A stretch of 64,000 nucleotides of DNA, taken from NCBI RefSeq assembly GCF_048569485.1, contig NC_134357.1, positions 67,205,698-67,269,697 on the forward strand. Reading direction: 5' to 3'. The notes under the pieces are model-generated. The model was not told where the DNA came from. It ran no database searches and saw only the letters and a program-made list of their open reading frames with translations. Source of the DNA: Anomaloglossus baeobatrachus (lineage: Eukaryota; Chordata; Amphibia; Anura; Aromobatidae). The position numbers were made by a program, and so were the translations under genes. Within the stretch, counting starts at the first letter, position 1. The number at the start of each line of letters is the position of its first letter. Positions 55,524 to 64,000 of the stretch are shown here, piece after piece.

Positions 55524-56395
55524 ATGAGGTCAAAAGAACTGCTCAAGAAGCTCAGAGACAGAATTGTGGCAAGGCACAGATCTGGCCAAGGTTACAAAAG
55601 AATTTCTGCACTACTCAAGGTTCCAAAGAGCACAGTGACCTCCATAATCCTTAAATTGAAGAAGTTTGGGACCACTAGAACTCTTCCTAGACCTGGCCGT
55701 CCAGCCAAGCTGAGCAATCGTGGGAGAAGAGCCTTGGTGAGAGAGGTAAAGAAGAACCCCAAGATCACTGTGGCTGAGCTCCAGAGATGCAGTAGGGAGA
55801 TGGGAGAAAGTTCAACAAAGTCAACTATCACTGCAGCCCTCCACCAGTCGGGCCTTTATGGCAGAGTGGCCCGACAGAAGCCTCTCCTTAGGGCAAGACA
55901 TATGAAAGCCTGCATAGAGTTGTCAAAAAACACATGAAGGACTCCCAGACTATGAGAAATAAGATTCTCTGGTCTGATGAGACGAAGATAGAACTTTTTG
56001 GTGATATTTCTAGACGGTATGTGTGGAGAAAACCAGGTGCTGCTCATCACCTGCCCAATACAATCCCAACAGTGAAACATGGTGGTGGCAGCATCATGCA
56101 ATGGGGGCGGTTTTCAGCTGCAGATACAGGACGACTGGTTGCAATTGAAGGAAAGATGAATGCGGCCAAGTACAGAGATATCCTGGAAGCAAACCTCTTC
56201 CAGAGTGCTCTGGACCTCAGACTTGGCTGAAAGTTCACCTTCCAACAAGACAATGACCCTAAACACACAGCTAAAATAACAAAGGGAGTGGCTTCAGAAC
56301 AACTCTGTGACCATTCCTGACTGGCCCAGCCAGAGCCCTGACCTAAACCCAACTGAGCATCTCTGGAGAGACCTGAAAATGGCTGTCCACCAACG
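55524..56395 (+). pseudogene. Tc1-type transposase, frame-disrupted
   Basis: The first ATG is 55524 (MRSKELLKKLRDRIVARHRS). The N-terminal paired-like DNA-binding region has two helix-turn-helix parts, the first near GQGYKRISALLKVPKSTVT and the second near ITVAELQRCSREMG, with a GRPAKLS hook between them. This frame stops at about 55937 (KACIELSKNT). The catalytic region continues in another frame from 55934 with ILWSDETKIELFG, holding the first Asp. A stop follows at about 56230, and the QQDNDPKHTA block and the NPTEHLWRDLK block with the last acidic residue are in yet another frame. The gene therefore has at least two frame changes and is not functional. It belongs to the DD34E group, judged by motif. 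Confidence 0.9.
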
Positions 56396-56420
56396 ATCAC
56401 CATCCAACCTGATGGAATAT

Positions 56421-56608
56421 TAATATTGTGGAACATCCAGTTTTCCTTTTATTGGGCTCACCTGGCAAACTAATTATCACAGGGATCTGAGATTGATTTC
56501 AGTGACCCAAAGAACCCTGAGACACAATACCATCAATGAGTTTCATTGGAAAAACAAAAATGTAATCGCTCTGAAACTTAAATCCAGTTTACATAATAAT
56601 TTGGAACA
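56421..56608. mobile_element. remnant of a second DNA-transposon-like repeat
   Basis: The sequence from AATATTGTGGAACATCC through TTGGGCTCACCTGGCAAAC, GATTGATTTCAGTGACCC and TTACATAATAATTTGGAAC looks like the end of a dispersed vertebrate repeat different from the Tc1 element to its left. I do not recall its exact family. It ends where minisatellite D resumes. Confidence 0.45.
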
Positions 56609-57040
56609 TGGTATAGCTGTAATATACAGTATACAGGGGTATATACAGTAGCTGTAATATACAGTATACAGGGGTATATAGCTGTAATATATAGTATACA
56701 GGTGTATATATGGTGATGTACAGTATACAGGGGTATATAGCTGCAATATACAGTATACAGGTGTATATATATGATGTACAGTATACAGGGTTATATAGCT
56801 GTAATATACAGTATACAGGTATATATGGTGATGTACAGTGTACAGGGGTATATAGCTGCAATATACAGTATACAGGTGTATATATGGTGATGTACAGTAT
56901 ACAGGGTTATATAGCTGTAATATACAGTATACAGGTGTATATATGGTGATGTACTATATACAGGAGTATATAGCTGTAATATACAGTATACAGCGCTATA
57001 TAACTGTAGAGTATACAGAGATATATGGATTAGTCTGACT
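56609..57040. repeat. minisatellite D, right part
   Basis: Units of TGTAATATACAGTATACAGG with GTGTATATATGGTGATGT linkers continue the 30-bp family after the Tc1 insertion. Units are more variable than in the main array and decay by about 57020. Confidence 0.9.
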
Positions 57041-57618
57041 TAAGGCTACTTTACACACTGCGATATCGGTCCCGATATTGCTAGTGTGGGTAGCCGCCCC
57101 CATCTGTTGCGCGACAAGGGCAAATCGCTGCCCGTGCCGCACAACATCGCCCAGACCGGTCACACATACATACCTGTCCGGCGACGTCGCTGTGACGGGC
57201 GAACCGCCTCCTTTCTAAGGGGGCGGTCCGTGCGGCGTCACAGCGACGTCACTGAACTGCCGCCCAATAGCAGTGGAGGGGCGGAGCTGAGCGGGACGTA
57301 ACATCCCGCCCACCTCCTTCCTTCCTCATAGCGGCCGGGAGGCAGGTAAGGGGAGCTTCCTCGTTCCTGCGGCGTCACACGCAGCGATGTATGCTGCCGC
57401 AGAAACGAGGAACAACCTCGTTACTGCTGCAGTAACGAGATTTGAGAATGGACCCCCGTGTCGCCGATTAGCGATTTTGCACGTTTTTGCAACGATGCAA
57501 AATCGCTTATCGGTGTTACACGCAACGGCATCGCTAATGCGGCCGGATGTGCGTCACGAATTCCGTGACCCCAACGAGTTCGCATTAGCGATGTCGCAGC
57601 GTGTAAAGCCCGCTTTAG
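57041..57618. mobile_element. palindromic-end MITE, second member of the 14086 family
   Basis: The left end TTAAGGCTACTTTACACACT and the right end GCGTGTAAAGCCCGCTTTAG are inverted copies with a few changes. Inner arms share CTGCGATATCGG and GCGATGTCGCAGC. Inner motifs such as GCCGCAGAAACGA and GTGCGTCACGAATTCCGTGA match the MITE at 14086-14662. No transposase. Confidence 0.78.
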
Positions 57619-57779
57619 TTGTGATACACTGACTTCTGTGCTGTAATTTTTCTCTAGTCACCGTCTCTTTACATTGCATGTGGTTGTACAATCCCCTCAC
57701 CAAAAAGTGGAAAACCTGATTAAATATTTGCATTCCTCAGTTATAAAATGACAAATCTGTTCATGTTTTGTCTTATTCC
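57619..57779. other. no gene seen
   Basis: Short AT-rich spacer. Confidence 0.4.
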
Positions 57780-58510
57780 TTTATTGTTGAACAGATTTTT
57801 GTGTTATTCCCCTATTGTTGAAAACATTTTTGTGTTATTCCTATATTGTTAAATACTTTTTTATTCCTCTATTGTTGAACACTTTTGTGTGTGATTCCTT
57901 TATTGTTGATCACTTTTTTGTTTTTCTCTTCTGTTGTTCAACACTTTTTTGTGTTACTCCTCTATTGTTGAACACTTTTTGTGTTATTCCTTTATTGTTG
58001 AACACTTTTTGTGTTATTCCTTTATTGTTGAAAACTTTTTGTGTTATTCCCCTATTGTTGAAAACATTTTTGTGGTATTGCTCTATTGTTGAACACTTTT
58101 TGTGTTATTCCCATATTGTAGAACACTATTTTTGTGTCATTCCTCTTGTTGAACACGTTTTTTTGTTATTCTTCTGTTGAAAACTTTTTTTTGTGTAATT
58201 TCTCTATTGGTGAACACTTTTGTGTGTTATTCGTCTATTGTTGAAAACGTTTTTGTTATCCTCTATTGGTGAACACTTTTGTGTGTTATTCCTTTAATGT
58301 TGATCACTTTTTTGTTTTTCTCTGTTGTTCAACACTTTTTTGTGTTACTCTATTGTTGAACAGTTTTTGTGTTATCCCTTTATTGTTGAAAACGTTTTGT
58401 GTTATTCCTCAATTGTTAAACACTATTTTTGTGTTATTTCTCTCTTGTAGAACACTATTTTTGTGTTATTCCTCTATTGTTGAAAACTTTTGTGTGTTAT
58501 TCCTCTATTT
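57780..58510. repeat. ~31-bp T-rich minisatellite E
   Basis: Units of about 30-31 bp read TTGTTGAACACTTTTTTGTG followed by TTATTCCTCTA, with length variation of one to five bases. The plus-strand frames of 121 and 144 codons, rich in FC, LL and N, are repeat artefacts. The edges decay into AT-rich sequence. Confidence 0.92.
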
Positions 58511-59815
58511 TTACTTCTGGAAATGTATGAATAAATTGACAATTGGGCGTTACCATTCCCTTTGTCATAGGGGTGTATCTTACACTAACACTGTTAAATA
58601 TGTGATAACGAAGTCGTGCTTGTGTAAGGAAACCCTGCTGATGTGGGGAATGATAAAACCGAGTTTTCAGTTTTTATTTATACATTTTCAGGACGAATAA
58701 AAGAGTACGGGCGTAAAATAGAATTCTAAGGAAAGATCTGATACATGTTTTCTAAGCAGACTTTTCCACGGAACTAACTGGTTATTTTTAAAGTGACTGC
58801 TCAGCTTTGTGAGGCGCCGTCATACTCGTTGACCGGATTCAGCGCTGACTGCTCTCGAGGTCTGTGTCAGGTCTGGAAGTGATGGCCGCTTTGTTTGCAA
58901 GTCACTGAACTGATGAATCCTGTGATTGGCTGCAGCGGTCAGGTTACTATAATAGTGCGTCATCTGATGTTTCTTTGATGACTAGTCACCTGATCACTGC
59001 CGCTAATGTCTGGATTCAGCACGGACCTGTGACACTGAATGACTTCACATGGCCCACGGATCCGCCGGTAGAGTATGCCATCATTTTTCATCCGTGCCTA
59101 TAAAAATATATTTTTGTTTCAGGCAACCTCTCTAACATATATTACTATAGTAAACATGTGAATACATATACCTTGTATGTGCCACTTCTGAGAGTCTCCA
59201 GGACTAAAGACAGACACAAGTGAAAACCTAAACCTCAGGATGACGGTGCATAAAACTATGCTTATGCAATTGGGCAGCGATCCATGTGGAAGGTGCACGT
59301 GGTTCCTGCGCTCACAATTCTGACCTCAATCCAACTTTTCAGTGTAATTGGCTTGTAATAGACGATGTAACAGTCCGTCCAGGACTTTCACCATCACGGC
59401 CGCGCTCAGGGATGTGAAGCCCCGTGCAAGTCCGCGCAGAGCTGGTGTAATACAAGGGTCAACGCTCTGGAGTTTTTAGAACTATCAAGAAGAAATAGTG
59501 ATCATGGAGATAAAAAAAAATATTTTTATTCTCTTTCTATCACTGATCTCATTATTTAGGGAAAAAAACCAACCTAACACATCAATAAGCTCTAAAGAGG
59601 AAGTTCTATTAATAATATGAAGGGCGATCGTTATCAGGCGGCTGCACCACCCCTTCTAGCTTCCAGCTCTGTCCTTAAAGGCTCATTCAGACTTCGGATT
59701 TTCTCACGTACAAGAAAAATGGACAAGCTTTTTATTATCTTACAGTTGGTTAGAAAAACTGAAAAGACAAAGGGGGTGCGCAAATAGTGTCTTATCTGGC
59801 GATACCAGAAGGAGT
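58511..59815. other. no gene seen
   Basis: About 1.3 kb without recognised elements, exons or RNA genes. Composition is average. It is one of the longest stretches here with no visible repeat structure and may be unique sequence in the presumed first intron of the gene starting at 47115. Confidence 0.5.
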
Positions 59816-61485
59816 TTAAAGGGAACCTGTCACCAGATTTGTCCCTGCCGCCCAGGACAGAACCACCTGAGCGATAGGTTCCGCCCACATCAGGACAGGA
59901 AACCCACTGATAAAAAGGCGGCACCTCTCCTCCACATCAGTTTGGTTTCCTGTCCTGGTATGGACAACCCATTGCTGTCCCAGGTCCGACCCGGTGTGGA
60001 AGCCTGGTACTTACCAGAAGCCGGTGCTCGGGCCTGGATGCACCCCCCCTCGGTCACAGACCTCTGCGGCGGTGAGGCACGGGCCCGGCGTCGCTCCAGA
60101 GATGTGCGCACTCACGGCGGCCGCTGGAAGGCTTGTCCCTGGTGTGCAGCACACTGGAGTGAAGCAGGATACTCGGCTAAAGACACAACTCCTCCTCAGG
60201 GCATAAGGGCGCACTCCACTAGAGCAGTGTCTACGTCTTGGGCAGAGAGGGCGGATGCCTCTATTGACCAGATCTGTCGGGCGGCTACTTGGTCGTCTCC
60301 TGGTACTTTCTTTCGACACTATAGGCTGGACTTATCCTCCACAACTGACCTTTCTTTTGGGAGACAGGTCTTGCAGGCGGTGGTCCCTCCCTAAGGTGGT
60401 AGTCTATATGAATCTCTCAGGTGATGCTGTCATGGGTGGCAGGGAAAATTTTTAATTACTCACCGGTAATGGGATTTTCAATGGCCCATGACAGCACCCT
60501 TAGTTCCCCCCCTATTCACTGGTTGTGGGCACCCTTCGGGGAGTGTTAGAGTTATTGGTGTTTTCCTTGGGTGGTGGTATGATTAATCTGTTGTTTGTGT
60601 TTTGTTGGTCCTCTCTGGCTCTGAAAACCTACTGATGTGGAGGAGAGGTGCCGCCTTTTTATCAGTGGGTTTCCTGTCCTGATGTGGGCGGAACCCATCT
60701 CTCAGGTGGTGCTGTCATGGGCTATTGAAAATCCCATTACCGGTGAGTAATTAAGAATTTTTACTATTAAACTAAAAGTGTCACCTTCCGCAGCTCCTGG
60801 GCTGCGTTCTATGAAGGTGCACCTTGTGCCCTGACTCCCCTTCCAGGCCCCAAAAATAACTTTATAAAACGTATGCTAATTACCTGGGTTGGCTCAGATG
60901 GGCGGGCTCATTTTCTGCTCCTGTCCCCCTCCTGCCGCTGATCGCCATCCTCCTTTCTTGATTGACATGTCACGGGCAGAGCAGAAAACATAGCTGCCTC
61001 ACGCGCGCCGGTGAGCTCAATGCGCAGGCGCGAGATTATGGTCGGGTAGGAGCATGGCGCTGGTGAGGTCATGCACAGCACCGACCATAATCCCACGCCT
61101 GCGCATTTAGCTCACCGGCGCATGCAAGGGCAGCTATGTTTTCTGCTCTGCCCGCAGTATGGCAGAGCGAACTGCGCCTGCGCGAGCGGAGATGACTGCA
61201 CAGGCGCGAGATTTGAAAATGCAACGAGGATGATGACGGAGGCGTCATCAGAAAGGAGGACGGCGAACAGCGGCAGGAGGGGGGACAGGAGCAGAAAATG
61301 AGCCCGCCCATCTGAGCCAACCCAGGTAATTAGCATACGTAACGGTCATGTTTTATAAAGTTATTTTTGGGGTCTGGAAGGGGAGTCAGGGCACAATGTG
61401 CACCTTCATAGAATGCAGCCCAGGAGCTGCAGAAGAGGACATTTTTAGTTTAATAGTGAAAAATCTGGGGACAGGTTCCCTGTAA
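59816..61485. mobile_element. TTAA-type MITE with a DIRS insertion
   Basis: The left end TTAAAGGGAACCTGTCACC matches the MITEs at 6509 and 7137. The right end is its diverged inverted copy GGGGACAGGTTCCCTGTAA. Long inner arms pair 60757-60960 with 61290-61470, sharing ACTATTAAACTAAAA, GCAGCTCCTGGGCTGC and AATTACCTGGGTTGGCTCAG in opposite orientation. The left arm is interrupted after CAGATTT by a DIRS fragment and continues at about 60757. Confidence 0.75.
59841..60756 (+). mobile_element. DIRS-like retroelement fossil, incomplete
   Basis: A plus-strand frame at 59942-60394 contains HSTRAVSTSWAERADASIDQ and AATWSSPGTFFRHYRLDLS, the C-terminal part of a DIRS-type tyrosine recombinase. Inverted end-like repeats of about 75 bp lie at 59866-59940 and 60630-60712, sharing GTTCCGCCCACATCAGG and GATAAAAAGGCGGCACC. 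A second pair (GGTGATGCTGTCATGGG with its complement near 60480) resembles the internal complementary region of DIRS elements. No reverse transcriptase was seen. The copy is broken and much shorter than a full DIRS element. It is nested inside a MITE. Confidence 0.78.
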
Positions 61486-61575
61486 TAGGTGCACTAACTT
61501 GGTGCGGTTGTGATATAGATACAACCACTAAAACCTATGTAATCAGGATGGCTGCTGAAGAACCCATGAAGATAG
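61486..61575. other. no gene seen
   Basis: Short spacer of about 90 bp. Confidence 0.3.
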
Positions 61576-61870
61576 CAATGAAGTAGATGGAAGAAAAGGG
61601 TTAATCCGCGCTGCCAGAAGAAGATCACTGAAGATCGATGGGGATTAAAACATCTGATTTTATTGTTCTATGCGTTTCGGAGCTGTATAACCCCTTCTTC
61701 AGGAACAAAATCAATATTGTACACTACTTATGTACATTATTGATTTTGTTCCTGAAGAAGGGGTTATACAGCTCCGAAACGGGTAGAACAATAAAATCAG
61801 ATGTTTTAATCCCCATCGATCTTCAGTGATCTTCTGGCAGCACGGACTAACCCTTTTCTTCCATCTACTT
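61576..61870. repeat. near-perfect ~295-bp hairpin
   Basis: The two halves of about 140 bp are inverted copies around a centre near 61726 (ACACTACTTATGTACATT). The left half reads GAAGTAGATGGAAGAAAAGG to TTCAGGAACAAAATCAATA, and the right half TATTGATTTTGTTCCTGAAG to CTTTTCTTCCATCTACTTC. Only a handful of mismatches are visible. The CGTTTCGGAGCTGTAT and CCTTCTTCAGGAAC phrases recall dispersed amphibian repeats. It could be a foldback MITE or a head-to-head pair of one repeat. Confidence 0.85.
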
Positions 61871-63385
61871 CATCATTATTTTACATTTAGCACCATTTAG
61901 TAATTCTGGCCAACACCTTGTAGTATTCTCCCCATCCTGGTCCTCATCTTGTACTGTTCCCAATCTTGTAGTAATGTCCCCTTCCTGGTCCTTATACTCT
62001 GTAATAATTTCCTCCATCTTGATCCCCATCTTGTAATTACGTCTTCCTTCCTATTCCCCATCTTGCAGTTATGTCCCCTCATCCTGGTTCCAAGCTTGTA
62101 GTTATGTCCTCCATCCTGGTCCCCATCTTGTAGTAATATCCATATCCTGGTCACATCTTGTAGATATGTCCCCCATCTTGGTCCCATCTACTGTAGTAGT
62201 AATGTCTTCCATCTTGGTCCCAACCTGTAATAATGTCTCCATCTTGTAGTACTGTCCCCATTGTGGTCCCCGTCATGTAGTAATATGAAGAAAGAGAAAG
62301 TCAGCTCGATTTGATCTCCAAAACACGTTGCTTTGACCAGTCCTCAGTGGTTCACAAGTTATTTTGCTTTTTTTAATTGAAGAAATAAAGGCAATGTTTT
62401 TCCAGCGCTCTTGTTTCCATCACTGGATCTTTTTTTTTTTTCATCTTGTAGTAATGTGCCCCATCCTGATTATCATCTTATAGTAATGTCCTCCATCCTG
62501 GTCCCCAGCTTGTACTTATGTCCCCATCCTGGTCTCTATTCTGCAATGATTCCCCCCATCCTGATTCCCATCCTAATTATGTCTCTTATTGTATACCCCA
62601 TCTTGCAGTTATGTCCCCCATCCTGGTCCCCATGATGTAGTAATGCCCCCACCCTGGTCCTCATCATCTTGTAGTAATATCCCTATCGTGGTCCCCATCT
62701 TCTAGTAATATCCCCATGCTGGTCCTGATCTTGTAGTAATATCCCTATCATAGTCCCCATCTTGTAGTAATGTGCCCCATCCTGGCCTTCATCTTGTAGT
62801 AATATCCCCATCCTGGTCCTCATCTTGAGTAATATCCCCATCCTGTATTAATATCCCCATCCTGGTCCCCATCTTGTAGTAATATCCCCATCCTGGTCCC
62901 CATCTTGTAGTAATATCCCCATCCTAGTCCCCATCTTGTAGTAATATCCCCATCCTGGTCCCCATCTTGTAGTAATATCCCCATCCTGGTCCCCATCTTG
63001 TAATAATATCCCCATCCTGGTCCCCATCTTGTTGTAGTAATATCTCCATCCTGGTCCCAATCTTGTAGTAGTGACCCCATCTTGTAGTAATCACCCCATC
63101 CTGGGCCTCATCTTGTAGTAATGGCCCCATCCTGGTCCCTGTCTTGTAGTAGTGTCCTCATCTTGTAGTAATATCCCCATCCTGGTCCTCATCTTGTACT
63201 AATATCCCCATCCTGACTCTCATCTTGTAGTAATATCCTCATCCTGGTCCCCATCTTGAAATAATGTGCCCCATCCTGGTCCCCATTTTGTAGTAATATC
63301 TCCATCCTGGTCCCCATCTTGTAGTAGTGTCCCCATCTTGTAGTAATGGCCCCATCCTGTAGTAATGTCCTCGATTGTGACGCTT
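61871..63385. repeat. ~31-bp minisatellite F
   Basis: Units of about 31 bp read CATCCTGGTCCCCATCTTGT followed by AGTAATATCCC. They are regular at 62790-63060 and degenerate at the left. The array is broken at about 62281-62430 by unrelated sequence (GATCTCCAAAACACGTTGCT). Minus-strand frames rich in GDQDGD and ITTRWGP are artefacts. Confidence 0.93.
62281..62430. other. insertion in minisatellite F, unassigned
   Basis: About 150 bp, AAGAAAGAGAAAGTCAGC through AAGAAATAAAGGCAATG, ending in a T-rich run. Flanked on both sides by minisatellite F units. Possibly a SINE-like or MITE fragment; no family recognised. Confidence 0.4.
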
Positions 63386-64000
63386 GTCACATACACATTA
63401 AAAGAAAATAAATCCATCTCACCTGACCTCTCTCGGTGAACAGCGTCCTCTTCTCCTCCACAGCAGGGGCAACGCATGTTAGTGACGCCATACGCTGCCC
63501 GTGCCGTCTCGCAGAGTTCAGCTGCCTGTGTCTGATTGGCCGGTGGCTGGTTTTGATATTGTGGAGCAGAGAGCTGGTCTGTATTCTGTGATAAATAAAT
63601 CAACCCGGCCACGATCGTTGCTGGAGCCTGTGGGCCGCATGAAGCAGCCTCGGGGGTGACGTGGCCCGGTGGTCGCGTTTTTGAGAGTGCTAGTAGTGCA
63701 TAGTCATTGCCTGGGTAACCGACCACTCTGAGACAGCCAGGTGATGAGTTATGCACTATAAGATTATAATCCCTCCCTTCCTGAGAATGGAGAGGAATTT
63801 TAATTTTTTTTTTACAAGAAGTTTATCATTTTAACCATTTAAAAACATGGGACAACCCCTACAAGTTGCTAAGAGTTGTTTTTATTTTTTTATTAATATG
63901 GGTGTGTTATTATATACTGATCCAACTGATCACAAAGAGCACACAGTGCTGCGAGATAAGTGATATCACCGACTTCCCTGTACAGGGCTGTAAATCTGAG
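63386..64000. other. no gene recognised
   Basis: A GC-richer segment at 63420-63760 contains an open minus-strand stretch and phrases like GTCTGATTGGCCGGTGGCTG that may belong to a dispersed repeat. The last 230 bp are AT-rich. I see no splice-bounded exon or RNA gene. Confidence 0.4.

Larger units (their letters stand above)
53166..56420 (+). mobile_element. Tc1/mariner transposon with nested MITEs
   Basis: The left end ACAGTGGGTATGGAAAGTAT and the following TTCAGACCCCTTTAAATTTT resemble a widespread vertebrate Tc1-like inverted repeat, and an inner copy GTAAAAAGTATTCAGACCC follows at 53480. The remaining 5' region continues in pieces after each nested insertion: GTCACATGCTGTCTATTTCC at 54983 and GACCTCACAGCTCACAGTG at 55484. 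A broken transposase gene lies at 55524-56395. Nested inside are MITEs at 53517-54981 and 55103-55483 and an expanded CCCCAT tract at 53280-53406. The right end was not located; sequence after about 56420 appears to belong to another element. The element is inserted in minisatellite D. Confidence 0.85.

Noticed and set aside
57815-58700. Plus-strand frames with leucine and phenylalanine runs resembling membrane segments
   Set aside because: They are translations of the T-rich 31-bp minisatellite E.
62820-63756. Frames with GDQDGD repeats resembling calcium-binding repeats
   Set aside because: They are translations of minisatellite F on the minus strand and not a protein domain.

Overview
The window looks like a stretch of a large, transposon-rich amphibian (probably anuran) chromosome. 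It is vertebrate because it carries the last two exons of an LGI1-type gene (12337-13409, plus strand) with a GT-AG intron, and a CpG-rich candidate first exon (47115-47373, plus strand). The frog assignment is an inference from the mix of mobile elements: Penelope-like, DIRS-like, Ty3/gypsy chromovirus, CR1-like LINE, hAT, Tc1/mariner, TTAA-type and palindromic MITEs. No bacterial-style operon, CRISPR array, tRNA or rRNA was seen.

Layout. 1-6030: a 31/29-bp minisatellite running off the left edge, with a LINE 3' end inserted in its decayed right margin. 6509-7783: two TTAA-type MITEs joined end to end. 8285-12046: a decayed Penelope-like element with inverted end repeats, itself hit by other elements. 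12337-13785: end of the LGI1-type gene and its poly(A) signal. 14086-16844: MITEs and a 132-bp tandem repeat. 16845-21530: a GC-rich minisatellite split by a very young gag-protease LTR element. 21958-25985: a foldback element split by a second LTR element carrying gag, protease and integrase parts. 26178-27476: GA-rich and CA-rich tracts. 27769-34168: a 6.4-kb hAT transposon with an exact 8-bp target duplication, a broken transposase gene and a 235-bp tandem array. 34862-39958: three LTR elements or solo LTRs. 40508-43815: a broken chromovirus. 44362-46530: another foldback element split by a minus-strand solo LTR. 46860-47373: promoter-like region and candidate first exon. 47446-57020: a 30-bp minisatellite, interrupted by a Tc1 element that hosts further MITEs. 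57041-63385: a MITE, two more minisatellites, a DIRS fossil nested in a MITE, and a near-perfect hairpin. 63386-64000: nothing recognised.

The host content is small: a neuronal secreted-protein gene ending on the left, and a candidate gene starting on the right in the same direction. The 34 kb between them is almost entirely mobile DNA and minisatellites. The main themes are repeated nesting of elements into one another and at least six minisatellites with units near 30 bp. Two of these, 40 kb apart, appear related in sequence. I did not find evidence for a new enzymatic or defence system. The most unusual items are the pair of LTR elements without a recognisable reverse transcriptase, the hAT tail array that appears to have grown from the transposase stop region, and the family of ~30-bp minisatellites.
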